Assembly (NCBI GenBank): GCA_030146745.1
Contig: JASLBD010000165.1
Span: forward strand, 1 to 13,871
Origin: Allosphingosinicella sp.
GTDB taxonomy: Bacteria > Pseudomonadota > Alphaproteobacteria > Sphingomonadales > Sphingomonadaceae
DNA: 13,871 nt
Reading direction: 5' to 3'
This document shows positions 6,479 to 13,871 of this stretch, piece by piece. The notes under the pieces were generated by a model. It was not told the origin of the DNA. It did no database searches and was given only the letters and a program-made list of their open reading frames with translations. Position 1 is the first letter of the stretch. Each line of letters starts with the position of its first letter. The position numbers were made by a program, and so were the translations under genes.

Positions 6479-7388
6479 TCCCGCTTGTCGCTACCGGCTG
6501 TTCGGGCTCTCCGTGCTGTCGCAGATTCCGCTGCCGGAGCTCGTCGCGGATTCGGGCGACGGAGAGCCGGACGTCCGGATCGGCCTGGGCACGATCGCGA
6601 AAGATCCGCACGCCGGGGCGGGACTGCATATCGACGGGGACGAGGCCCTTCTCGTCATTTCCTCCGCCGGCCGTTTCCTGATCCGCGCCGGGCGCGAGAT
6701 GCTCGTCGAGCCCGCCGACGGGGTCTCTGCGCGCAACCTGCGCCTCTACCTGCTCGGCTCCGCCTTCGGGACGATCCTGCACCAGCGCCGCCTCCTGCCC
6801 CTGCACGCCAACGCGGTGGTGGTGGAGGGGCGCGCCATCGGCTTCATGGGCCATCCCGGCGCCGGCAAGTCGACGCTCGCGGCCTGGTTCCACGACCGCG
6901 GCTTCGACGTTCTGGCCGACGACGTCTGCGTCGTCACGCCGGGCCCCGACGGACGTCCTCTCGCCCATCCCGGCATTCCCAGGCTGCGCCTGTGGCGGGA
7001 GGCTCTGGAAGCGGGCGGGCGCGACGCCTCGTCCTATGAGCGTTCGTTCGACGACATGGACAAATATACGGTGCCCACCGATCTCGATCGAGCGCTTCCC
7101 GCCGTGCCGCTCAGCCACCTCTATCTGCTCGAGAAAGCCGGGGAGGAGGACTCGCCTCAGGTCGCCCGGCTCGAGGGCTCGGCGGCGGTGGAGGCGATGA
7201 TCGCCAACACCTATCGCGGCGTCTACGTCCGCTTGATGGGGCAGACCCGGCAGCACATGCTCGCCTGTGCCGAGCTGGCCCGGACCGTGCCGGTGTTCAG
7301 GGCTCGGCGGCGCTGGGGCTATGAGGCCTTCGATGTGGAAGGCGCAGCGCTTGAAGCGCATGCCCGGCGGCTGATCCTCGAAGGCTAG
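6471..7388 (+). CDS. HPr-kinase-like P-loop protein (RiPP-tailoring kinase type)
   Basis: 305 aa from TTG 6471, inside the end of the cyclase gene, with AGGAG at 6458-6462 giving correct spacing; translation is probably coupled. After a ~110 aa N-terminal domain comes HANAVVV, then the Walker A loop G127-HPGAGKS-T135, then FDVLADDVCVV, the Asp-Asp pair expected at the Walker B/catalytic position of the HprK fold. The protein has only the kinase-like half of true HPr kinase/phosphorylase, and no PTS genes are nearby. Proteins of this type occur in lasso clusters; PadeK of the paeninodin cluster phosphorylates the C-terminal Ser of its precursor. The 4353 peptide ends in Ser, which makes the same reaction likely here. 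The TAG stop overlaps the CTA (reverse TAG) of the convergent gene within one CTAG. Confidence 0.85.
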   Translation: MADPACRYRLFGLSVLSQIPLPELVADSGDGEPDVRIGLGTIAKDPHAGAGLHIDGDEALLVISSAGRFLIRAGREMLVEPADGVSARNLRLYLLGSAFGTILHQRRLLPLHANAVVVEGRAIGFMGHPGAGKSTLAAWFHDRGFDVLADDVCVVTPGPDGRPLAHPGIPRLRLWREALEAGGRDASSYERSFDDMDKYTVPTDLDRALPAVPLSHLYLLEKAGEEDSPQVARLEGSAAVEAMIANTYRGVYVRLMGQTRQHMLACAELARTVPVFRARRRWGYEAFDVEGAALEAHARRLILEG

Positions 7389-7909
7389 CGCGCCGGCGGA
7401 AGGCTCGAAAAGGGCACCGTGCGTACGGCGATGCCCTGAAGCATCCAGCCCCGGTTCCACTGATAGAGCAGGTCGAACTGAACCGCCTGGGGACGCATCC
7501 TGAAGGCGCCCCGCAGCCGAAGCATTCCGCCCTCCAGCGCCGGCGGGAATTCATAGGAAGGCTCGATCGAGAGCGTGTCGCTGAGGTTCACCCCCCGCTC
7601 GCGCAGGCTCGCGAAAATCCGGGAGAGAGCCGGCGCGCCGTTGGCGGCCTGGAATTCCGGGGATCCGAGGCCGCGAAGGACGTTGTAATTGCCGGTCTTG
7701 TTGGCGTGATCGACCGCCGCCATCGTGCTCCACACCATCCGGGCGAGGCCGGCCTGGTCGGGAATGGCGTTGACCGCCGCCGCCGGTCTCGGTGCCTGCG
7801 CCTGTCCCGGGCCCGTCGAAACCGCCAGCAGAAGGGCCGCCAACAGCAAACGGGCCGGGGCGTGAAGCCCCGGCCCGCTCGTCCGGCCCTGGTCGGGCCT
7901 GCTTACCAC
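7385..7909 (-). CDS. Small secreted protein, unknown function, downstream of the adhesin
   Basis: 174 aa if read from the GTG at 7909-7907, which overlaps the adhesin's final codons and TAA. No clear ribosome binding site precedes it, and the true start may be a few codons later; a TTG at the head of the hydrophobic stretch is an alternative. Residues about 20-38 (LLLAALLLAVSTGPGQAQA) look like a signal peptide core with an AQA cleavage site, so the mature protein of about 135 residues should be periplasmic or exported. The mature part contains MVWSTMAAVDHANKTGNY and ends with two beta-hairpin-like stretches (FDLLYQWNRGWMLQGI), a layout reminiscent of NTF2-like folds. That is inference only. 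The position suggests co-transcription with the autotransporter and a possible role in its assembly or envelope attachment. Confidence 0.7.
   Translation of the reverse strand: MVSRPDQGRTSGPGLHAPARLLLAALLLAVSTGPGQAQAPRPAAAVNAIPDQAGLARMVWSTMAAVDHANKTGNYNVLRGLGSPEFQAANGAPALSRIFASLRERGVNLSDTLSIEPSYEFPPALEGGMLRLRGAFRMRPQAVQFDLLYQWNRGWMLQGIAVRTVPFSSLPPAR
7852..7876 (-). terminator. Perfect hairpin after the adhesin gene, inside the next reading frame
   Basis: GGGCCGGGGC and GCCCCGGCCC form a perfect 10-bp stem (7852-7861 and 7867-7876) with a 5-nt loop, 27 bases after the adhesin TAA in the direction of transcription. On the - strand it is followed by GTTTGCTGTT, a poor T-run. It lies in the predicted N-terminal codons of the small secreted protein, so it is either an attenuator between the two genes or a sign that this gene starts later than the GTG at 7909. 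Confidence 0.55.
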
Positions 7910-9879
7910 GCGGTCGAGAAGCCGGCGCGGGCGCCGATCTCACCGCTGTCGAAGCCGAGGCCGACGCCGGCAGAGAAAGCGGCGTTGGTGCCGACGCGCG
8001 CGGCGAAGGAGGCCGTGCCCGCGAGGCGGTTCTGGAAGTAGCCGATTCCGCCGGCGACACCCATGGTGGTGCCGGCCGGAAGGTTCGGAGTCTCCATCGC
8101 CAGCGCCATGGCGACGCCTTCATTGGCCTTGCGGACGTCGCGCCGGTTGACCTCGTTGAGGTCGAACAGGGTGGTAACCTGGGTGTTCAGGGTCCCGATG
8201 GAAGCGGTGTTCGCCGCCGTCTGGGTCTGCAGGGTACCGATGGCGGCGGTGTTGGCCGCGACGGCCGGGATCAGCGTGGTGTTGCTGCTGATGACGCCGT
8301 TGGCGTCGTTCACCAGCACGCCGGCCGTGTTGTAGCCGCCGAAGCGGACCGTGGTGCCCGTGCCGCCGAGGGTGACCTGGTTGGCCGCCGTCGTCACCGC
8401 GTTGGCGCCGATCGCCGTCGAGTTGGCGAAGGTCGCGGTCGCGCCGACGCCGAGGGCGGTCGAGTTGGCGCCGCTCGCCACGGCGATTCGGCCGACAGCG
8501 GTGGAGCTGGTGCCGGAAGCGGTCGAATCCCAGCCGAACGCCTGAGCGCCCGTGGCGGAAGCGACGGCCTGGGCGCCGATGGCGGTCGAGTGGAAGCCGG
8601 TGGCCTCGGAGAGCGCGCCGAAGGCCGTGGCTTCTTCATCCGCCGCCGAAGCGCGGTTGCCGACGGCCGTGGAGCGAGCGCCGATGGCGCTTGCGACGGT
8701 GCCGACGGCGGTCGTGTTGTCGTCCTGGGCGAGCGCATCCGCGCCGAGCGCGACGGATTCGGCGCCGAGCGCGCGGGAGATCGCGCCGAGCGCGGTGCTC
8801 GCGGCGCCGTCGGCGCTGGAGCGGTTGCCCACGGCCGTGGAGAGCGCGCCGTTGGCGCTGGCGACGGTGCCGATCGCGGTCGACTGAGCGCCGACAGCCT
8901 GCGAATCCGCGCCGACGGCGACGGATTCTGCGCCGAGCGCGCGGGAGAGCGCGCCGACCGCGGTGCTCGCGTCCCCAGCGGCGCTGGAGCGGTTGCCGTA
9001 GGCGCTGGCGAGCGCGCCGTTGGCGCTGGCGACGGTGCCGACCGCGGTCGACTGGGCGCCGACGGCCTGCGAGTCGCCGCCGACGGCGACCGACTCGATG
9101 CCGGTGGCGGCGGCGAGGCCGCCGAGGGCGACGTTGAACGCCTCGCTGGCGGTCGCCGCAGTGCCGATGGCGACGGCGCTGTCGGCGGTGGCGAACGAAA
9201 CGGTGCCGAGCGCGACCGCATTCTCGCCGTTGGAGCGGGCGCCGTTGCCCATGGCGATGCCGTTCACCGCACCGACTTCGACGACGCTGCCGTTGCCGAT
9301 CGCGACGCCGGAGGCCGCGCTCACCCGGTTGAAGGCGCCGACGGCGGTGCCGAAGGAGCCGGTCGCGGCGACCGTGTTGTTATCGCCGACCGCGGTGGCG
9401 CCGGTCGCGCCGGCGTCGATCTGACTGCCGGTGCCGAGCGCGGTGCTGAAGCCGGCGGCGGCGATGGTCGGACGGCTGGCGACGCCGCCGCTGCCGAGAG
9501 CGGTCGAGGACCGGCCGGTGGCTTCGGAGCCGGCGCCGACGGCGGTGGCGTTCACGTCATCGGCCGACGACCGGTTGCCCAGAGCGGTCGAATCGTCGCC
9601 GTTGGCGGTGGCGACAACGCCAACGGCCGTCGAGCGGTCGCCGGCAGCGAGCGAGTCGGTGCCGACCGCGACGGATTCATCGCCGGTGGCGGTGGCGAGC
9701 TGGCCGACGGCCGTGGCGAAGTCGCCCGGGGCGGCGGAGTTGGTGCCGCACTCGGTGCTGAGCGCGCCCGGGCCGTCGTTGCACGGGGCCGTCGGATCGG
9801 CCGAGGCCGGGGCCGCGTAGAAGATGGCCGCCGACATGGCGGTCGCCGCCAAGAGCTGAATCCTGGTGAATTTGGTCAT
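7903..9879 (-). CDS. Trimeric autotransporter adhesin (YadA-like, type Vc secretion)
   Basis: 658 aa from ATG 9879-9877, with GGGAGA 7 bases before it; the frame is open further but upstream residues are not signal-like. Residues 1-27 are a signal peptide cut after ASA. The bulk of the protein, from about 45 to 470, is a chain of 14-residue YadA head repeats of the form S.A.G..STAVG.., a left-handed beta-roll in trimers. A neck-like NQVTLGGTGTTVRFGG follows, then a short heptad-like coiled coil rich in AANTA.IGTL.TQ (about 535-570) and an 88-residue membrane anchor ending GFSTAW, with the terminal aromatic residue needed by the outer-membrane assembly machinery. The family self-secretes and displays the head for attachment or biofilm formation. 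The stalk is very short compared with YadA. The binding partner cannot be told from sequence. Confidence 0.92.
   Translation of the reverse strand: MTKFTRIQLLAATAMSAAIFYAAPASADPTAPCNDGPGALSTECGTNSAAPGDFATAVGQLATATGDESVAVGTDSLAAGDRSTAVGVVATANGDDSTALGNRSSADDVNATAVGAGSEATGRSSTALGSGGVASRPTIAAAGFSTALGTGSQIDAGATGATAVGDNNTVAATGSFGTAVGAFNRVSAASGVAIGNGSVVEVGAVNGIAMGNGARSNGENAVALGTVSFATADSAVAIGTAATASEAFNVALGGLAAATGIESVAVGGDSQAVGAQSTAVGTVASANGALASAYGNRSSAAGDASTAVGALSRALGAESVAVGADSQAVGAQSTAIGTVASANGALSTAVGNRSSADGAASTALGAISRALGAESVALGADALAQDDNTTAVGTVASAIGARSTAVGNRASAADEEATAFGALSEATGFHSTAIGAQAVASATGAQAFGWDSTASGTSSTAVGRIAVASGANSTALGVGATATFANSTAIGANAVTTAANQVTLGGTGTTVRFGGYNTAGVLVNDANGVISSNTTLIPAVAANTAAIGTLQTQTAANTASIGTLNTQVTTLFDLNEVNRRDVRKANEGVAMALAMETPNLPAGTTMGVAGGIGYFQNRLAGTASFAARVGTNAAFSAGVGLGFDSGEIGARAGFSTAW
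8611..9114 (-). repeat. Three tandem 168-bp modules in the adhesin head
   Basis: Four 14-residue head repeats form a 56-residue super-unit repeated three times, at 9114-8947, 8946-8779 and 8778-8611. The pattern is SRALGAESVAVGAD, SQAVGAQSTAIGTV, ASANGALSTAVGNR, SSADGAASTALGAI. The block CGGTGCTCGC at 8793 and 8961 confirms the 168-base period. The first two modules are nearly identical in their middle two repeats; the third is more diverged. A fourth, older version lies nearer the N-terminus. Such units change number by unequal recombination. Confidence 0.85.
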
Positions 9880-10268
9880 GAAGCTTCTCCCTGTATGATT
9901 ATGAAACTTGTTGGTCGGTCCGCGACGGACTGCCCTGAAACAGGCTATACCCTGCACGCTCCCTCTTCGGCAGCCGCACACTCGCTGGCTGGCGCCGTTT
10001 TCGGAGATGCACCTCTGGCTTGCAAGCCTGATTCGTCGCGCGAAGGCGGCAGAATCAACTATTTTGGAGGATTTCCCCGTCCTTCCCCCTTTTTCCCTCC
10101 GATGCGCGTCTTGGACGCCACACTCCGAAAGCAATAACAGGTCCGGATCGAGGCGCTCGGAACATTTTCCACCCTTCGGCACAGCGGCATGCCGGCTCGC
10201 CGACAGGCATGGATAAACGCCCGTCCAGACGCTAGGCGGGCCCCGCCACGAGGAAAAGGGGAGCGGAT
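9880..10268. other. Divergent intergenic region between adhesin and malate synthase
   Basis: 389 bases with no credible gene. On the - strand side TATAGC (reverse of 9944-9949) could be a -10 for the adhesin, but no good -35 is visible. GTCCG/CGGAC (9918-9930) is a short stem in the adhesin leader. A pyrimidine-rich tract spans about 10075-10101. Just before the malate synthase ribosome binding site, GGCGG/CCGCC (10235-10247) forms a small stem. I see no convincing operator or riboswitch. Confidence 0.5.
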
Positions 10269-12401
10269 TTGGCCGGATACGAGCTGATCTCCGGGATCGA
10301 GGTGGATCCGCGGCTGAGGGCCTTCGTCGAAGAGGAGGCGCTTCCAGGCACCGGGATCGAGCCCGCCGCTTTCTGGTTCGGCTTCTCCTCGCTGCTGCGC
10401 GAGCTCACGCCGGGGAACAAGCGCCTGCTGCGCCGCCGCGAGGATCTGCAGGCCCGGATCGACGAGCGCAACGCGGCCCTCGGCGGCCGGCCGGCCGACC
10501 CGGCCGAGGAAGAGGAGTTCCTTCGCGACATCGGCTATCTGGTCGACCCGCCCGCCCCCTTCGCGATCGGCACCGACAATGTCGACCCGGAGATCGGCCG
10601 CATCGCTGGGCCGCAGCTGGTCGTGCCGGTGAGCAACGCCCGCTACGCGCTCAACGCCGCCAACGCCCGCTGGGGAAGCCTCTACGACGCCCTCTACGGG
10701 ACCGACGTCCTCGGCCGCCGGCCGCGGGCGGGCGGCGGCTACGACGCCGAGCGGGGCGCCCGGGTGGTGGCCTGGGGCCGCGCCTTCCTGGACGAGATCG
10801 CGCCTCTGACCGGCGGCAGTCACCGGGACGTCACGCGCTATGGGCTCGAGAGCGGACGTCTCGTCACCGACCGGGGCGAGCTACGCGACCCGTCGCTTCT
10901 CGCCGGCTGGCGCGGGTCTTCCCCGCTGCTTCGCCACCACGATCTTCACGTCGAGATCCTCATCGACCGCGAGCACCCGATCGGCCGCGCCGACTCCGCC
11001 GGAGTCGCGGACATCCTGCTCGAAAGCGCACTCACCGCCATCATGGATTGCGAGGATTCGGTGGCCGCCGTCGATGCCGAGGAGAAGGTCGGGGTCTATC
11101 GCAACTGGCTCGGGCTGATGAAGGGCGATCTCAGCGCCCGCGTCGACAAGGGCGACGGCTACGTCGAGCGCCGGCTGGCGCCTGACCGCATCTACCGGTC
11201 GCCGGACGGCGGCATGTTCGCTTTGAAGGGCCGAGCCTTGATGTTCGTCCGCAACGTCGGCCACCTGATGGCCAACCCGATGATCCGGATCGACGGCGAG
11301 GACGCTCAGGAGGGCCTGGTCGATGCCGTGATCACCGCGCTCGCGGCGCTCCACGACATCAAGGGCGGGCGCCCCAACAGCCCCGCCGGCTCCGTCTATA
11401 TCGTCAAGCCCAAGATGCACGGGCCCGAGGAAGCCGCCTTCGCCGCGCGCCTCTTCGACCGCACCGAAGACCTGCTCGGCCTCCCCCGCCACAGCGTCAA
11501 GATCGGCGTGATGGACGAGGAGCGGCGGACCAGCGTCAACCTCGCGGCCGTGATCCGGGAGGTGAAGGACCGGGTGGTGTTCATCAACACCGGTTTCCTC
11601 GACCGCACCGGCGACGAGATCCATACCGCGATGAAGCTGGGTCCGGTGATCCGCAAGGCGGAGATGAAGAGCTCCGAGTGGCTTCGGACCTACGAGGACA
11701 ATAATGTCGACGTCGGCCTCGCCTGCGGCTTCGCCGGCCGGGCCCAGATCGGCAAGGGCATGTGGGCGATGCCGGACCTGATGGCCGACATGCTCGCCCA
11801 GAAGATCGCCCACCCCGAGGCCGGGGCCAGCACCGCCTGGGTCCCCTCCCCCACCGCCGCCACCCTCCACGCGATCCATTATCACCGGGTCGACGTGGCG
11901 GCCCGGCAGCGCGAGCTGGCCGCCCGCCCGCCCGCCGCCCTGCACGGCCTGCTGACGGTCCCGGTGGCGACGGAGCGGAGCTGGACTGCCGAAGCCGTCC
12001 GCGAGGAGCTCGACAATAATGTCCAGGGCATACTCGGCTACGTCGTGCGCTGGATCGACCAGGGCGTGGGCTGCTCGAAAGTGCCGGACGTCCACGACGT
12101 CGGACTGATGGAGGACCGGGCCACCTGCCGGATCTCCAGCCAGCATGTCGCCAACTGGCTGATGCACGGCGTGGTCGGCCGCGACCAGGTGGAAGCCGCG
12201 CTGGAGCGGATGGCGGCCGTCGTCGACCGCCAGAACGAAGGCGATCCCGCTTATCGTCCGATGGCGGCGGACCCGGCCGGGAGCCTCGCCTTTCGAGCCG
12301 CCCGCCGCCTTATCCTGGAGGGCGCCGGGCAGCCGTCCGGCTATACGGAGCCGCTTCTCCACGCCCATCGGCTGGAGCTGAAGCGCCGGAATCCCGCCTG
12401 A
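10269..12401 (+). CDS. glcB: Malate synthase G
   Basis: 710 aa from TTG 10269, with AAGGGGAG just upstream; the start fits the family N-terminus. The enzyme condenses glyoxylate with acetyl-CoA to malate in the cytoplasm, the second step of the glyoxylate shunt or glycolate use. The family is recognised throughout: LPGTGI and FWFGF near the N-terminus, [25 protein letters not shown], the [14 protein letters not shown] segment with the glyoxylate-binding Arg, MDEERRTS with E417 and [10 protein letters not shown] with D445 as the Mg2+ ligands (matching E427 and D455 of the E. coli enzyme), [19 protein letters not shown] with D616 as the likely catalytic base, and ISSQHVANW. Length is close to the usual 720-730. 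It stands alone: no isocitrate lyase or glycolate oxidase is next to it. Its last 92 bases overlap the opposite-strand cupin-like gene. Confidence 0.97.
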   Translation: MAGYELISGIEVDPRLRAFVEEEALPGTGIEPAAFWFGFSSLLRELTPGNKRLLRRREDLQARIDERNAALGGRPADPAEEEEFLRDIGYLVDPPAPFAIGTDNVDPEIGRIAGPQLVVPVSNARYALNAANARWGSLYDALYGTDVLGRRPRAGGGYDAERGARVVAWGRAFLDEIAPLTGGSHRDVTRYGLESGRLVTDRGELRDPSLLAGWRGSSPLLRHHDLHVEILIDREHPIGRADSAGVADILLESALTAIMDCEDSVAAVDAEEKVGVYRNWLGLMKGDLSARVDKGDGYVERRLAPDRIYRSPDGGMFALKGRALMFVRNVGHLMANPMIRIDGEDAQEGLVDAVITALAALHDIKGGRPNSPAGSVYIVKPKMHGPEEAAFAARLFDRTEDLLGLPRHSVKIGVMDEERRTSVNLAAVIREVKDRVVFINTGFLDRTGDEIHTAMKLGPVIRKAEMKSSEWLRTYEDNNVDVGLACGFAGRAQIGKGMWAMPDLMADMLAQKIAHPEAGASTAWVPSPTAATLHAIHYHRVDVAARQRELAARPPAALHGLLTVPVATERSWTAEAVREELDNNVQGILGYVVRWIDQGVGCSKVPDVHDVGLMEDRATCRISSQHVANWLMHGVVGRDQVEAALERMAAVVDRQNEGDPAYRPMAADPAGSLAFRAARRLILEGAGQPSGYTEPLLHAHRLELKRRNPA

Positions 12402-13329
12402 CCGCCGCCGCCTGCTCGAGCCAAGGCCTGACCCGGCGGAGCCGGTCGGCGGTGGCCGCGGCGAGGGCGCTGACCAGGCCGGACGTCTCCGCCGCCGCCC
12501 GCTCATATTCCGCGATCCGGGCTTCGGGATCGGCGGCGAGATCGGCCCGGGCGCGCCAGGCGGCGAAACGGATGCGCTCGCTGGGATGACGGCGGGCGAA
12601 GCGATCGATCAGCTCCGCCCCTTTCCCGCCGCCGATATGCCCCGCCAGCCTCACCAGGGTTTCGAGGGCCGAGGCGTTCATCACCCGAGCGATCGTCGAG
12701 CGTCCGGTGTCGAAGCTGTATTGCTCCAGGAACTCGCTGGCCGGCGACAAAGCCAGGATATTCAGCGAAACGGACAGATCGTCGGGCGGAAGCTGCGAAT
12801 GGACGTCGACATTCCTGCGGTAGAGCAGGACCTTGCCCGGCGAGAGCCGGCTCCGTTCGACGAACTTCAGGCGGGCTTGCTCGCCCGGGACCCCGGCGAC
12901 TCCGCCATAATCATATTCGTAATAATCGCTCCAATAGCCGGAGCCCAGATAGCCGACGGTCAGGAAGCTGAAATTATGGTCGTGCGGCAGACCGTAGAAG
13001 AAGGGGTCGCGGCCGCTGTTGACCATCACCCCGTCGCCCTCGGCCGGCCAGAAATTGGCGCGCAGCAGAAACTTCGTCGAGGTCCCGTGGAGCAGGATCA
13101 CCTGGGAGCTGTAATGATTGCGGGCCCTTTGCGTCGAGCAATGGTGCTTCAGCTCCTCGATGACGAGATCGCCGAGGAAGGCTCGATTGTTGGCCAACCG
13201 GCGCAGCGCCGGACCGAAGGCCGCGATCGATTCCTCGTCCGAGGGATCGAAGCCCTGCGTTTCCAGCATCTCGACGAGGTCGCCAAGGCCGATCTCCTCG
13301 CCGCAATCGGCATCGATCAGGCGGGGCAT
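12310..13329 (-). CDS. Cupin-like protein with helical C-terminus, unknown function
   Basis: 339 aa from ATG 13329-13327 with GGAAGG 7 bases before it; the open frame extends upstream but that part is Arg/Ala-rich shadow of the preceding gene. It starts 13 bases inside the upstream HEAT-like gene, so the pair is translationally coupled. After a helical N-terminal ~80 residues, a beta-rich core contains GLPHDHNF with H116 and H118, then [20 protein letters not shown], and later NVDVHSQ with H177 followed by SVSLNI. This His-x-His plus later His layout matches a cupin or related double-stranded beta-helix metal site, without the usual Glu of cupin motif 1, so an oxygenase-like or binding role is possible. 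The last 110 residues are helical and may be HEAT/TPR-like. The final ~30 codons overlap the end of malate synthase and read as low complexity. I cannot name a substrate. Confidence 0.75.
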   Translation of the reverse strand: MPRLIDADCGEEIGLGDLVEMLETQGFDPSDEESIAAFGPALRRLANNRAFLGDLVIEELKHHCSTQRARNHYSSQVILLHGTSTKFLLRANFWPAEGDGVMVNSGRDPFFYGLPHDHNFSFLTVGYLGSGYWSDYYEYDYGGVAGVPGEQARLKFVERSRLSPGKVLLYRRNVDVHSQLPPDDLSVSLNILALSPASEFLEQYSFDTGRSTIARVMNASALETLVRLAGHIGGGKGAELIDRFARRHPSERIRFAAWRARADLAADPEARIAEYERAAAETSGLVSALAAATADRLRRVRPWLEQAAAVRRDSGASAPADGRGEAAPYSRTAARRPPG

Positions 13330-13871
13330 GGCGCCGCCTTCCGGTCCGATTCCGCGCCGTCGAAGAAAAGGGCGAGAGTCGAGCGCGCGGCCGAACGCAC
13401 CTCGGGATGCGGATCGTCTTGCGCCATTGCGCGAAGACAGGGCAGCGCCAGCTCGGCATCGAGCGCCAGGAATTCGCGCATCGCGTGCCAGCGGTCGAAA
13501 AAGTTCGGACCGTCCAGCATCGCCCGGAAGAGCGGCGCCGAATCCTGCCGATCGAGGGTTCTGAGCAGGGAGAGCATAAGCTGGGTCCGCGAGCTCAGCT
13601 CGTCGCTGCTGCTGGCGCCGGCGAAGCGCAACGTCTCCCAATCATATTCGACCGTCAGCGGCGCCGAGCCCAGCGGCGTCGTCGCCTGAAGATAGACGAT
13701 GTCCGATCGCGCATATTCGATGACGAAGCCGTGGCGGCGGCCGTCGAGCTCGAGCAGGTCGCCGTCGGAAATGGCCCTTTGCTCGACGAGCCGGCAGCTC
13801 CCACTGGTCTCGGCGCTGAAGCCGGGATCGATGTCCGGCGCCTCCCACAGCGACAATATCGCCTCGCCGGC
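13317..13871 (-). CDS. HEAT-like repeat protein, partial at the window edge
   Basis: The frame is open to the right edge, so the 5' end is outside; a TTG at 13856-13854 is the first possible start inside but has no visible ribosome binding site, and the residues before it (AGEAI) read naturally on. About 184 residues are visible. The first half is probably beta-rich (GDLLELDGRRHGFVIEYARS). The second half has paired amphipathic helices, including RWHAMREFLAL and ALPCLRAMAQDDPHPEVRSAA, the DPHPEVR turn being typical of HEAT repeats. It ends with a TGA at 13319-13317 inside the next gene. HEAT repeats bind proteins, and the tight overlap suggests that its partner is the cupin-like protein. No signal peptide is visible in the part seen. 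Confidence 0.75.
   Translation of the reverse strand, partial: AGEAILSLWEAPDIDPGFSAETSGSCRLVEQRAISDGDLLELDGRRHGFVIEYARSDIVYLQATTPLGSAPLTVEYDWETLRFAGASSSDELSSRTQLMLSLLRTLDRQDSAPLFRAMLDGPNFFDRWHAMREFLALDAELALPCLRAMAQDDPHPEVRSAARSTLALFFDGAESDRKAAPCPA

Noticed and set aside
5841..7460. 539-codon - strand open frame over cyclase and kinase
   Set aside because: Arg/Pro/Ala-rich shadow of two well-recognised + strand genes.
8611..9114. Possible CRISPR array in the regular repeats
   Set aside because: The repeats keep the reading frame, with 42- and 168-base periods and no distinct spacers; they encode adhesin head repeats.
7792..10137. 781-codon open frame on the + strand opposite the adhesin
   Set aside because: It is Gly/Ala/Arg/Asp low complexity produced by the antisense of the head repeats; the - strand frame has a signal peptide, neck and YadA anchor.
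9880..10268. Riboswitch or small RNA in the divergent spacer
   Set aside because: Only short, isolated stems; no recognisable conserved core.
10881..12506. 541-codon - strand open frame over malate synthase
   Set aside because: Shadow frame; malate synthase G motifs are unmistakable on the + strand.

Overview
The window looks like chromosomal DNA of a high-GC alphaproteobacterium, most likely a sphingomonad. This is inferred from the codon and GC style, the many TTG/GTG starts, a malate synthase G, a YadA-type adhesin and a lasso-type asparagine synthetase/HPr-kinase pair. No marker gene fixes the genus.

Region 1 (1-4117, all +): the 3' end of a beta-rich gene is followed by two tandem paralogous proteins (468 and 461 aa). 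Each has a nine-cysteine N-terminal segment, a Hint (hedgehog/intein) self-processing domain and a ~260 aa C-terminal domain I cannot name. Each copy is followed by the same 9-bp-stem hairpin, so the duplicated unit is about 1.5 kb. After the second copy lies a 38-codon remnant of a third, more diverged Hint gene ending in a stop. A 190 aa protein with a cysteine-cluster C-terminus follows.

Region 2 (about 4184-7388, +): a compact RiPP-like cassette. A 42-codon TTG-start gene at 4353-4481 encodes a lasso-like precursor ending in Ser. A strong intrinsic terminator comes next, then an asparagine-synthetase-like cyclase lacking the glutaminase cysteine, overlapping by 8 bp an HPr-kinase-like P-loop protein. 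The precursor has no Asp/Glu at the normal lasso ring position, and no leader-binding protein, leader peptidase or exporter is present in the window. This is the best candidate here for something undescribed.

Region 3 (7385-9879, -): a trimeric autotransporter adhesin with YadA head repeats, including three 168-bp modules, neck, coiled coil and C-terminal anchor. It is followed by a small secreted protein whose 5' end overlaps the adhesin stop and contains a perfect terminator-like hairpin.

Region 4 (9880-13871): a 389-bp divergent intergenic region, malate synthase G (+), and then on the - strand a cupin-like protein and a HEAT-like protein overlapping by 13 bp. The cupin-like gene overlaps the 3' end of malate synthase tail-to-tail by 92 bp.
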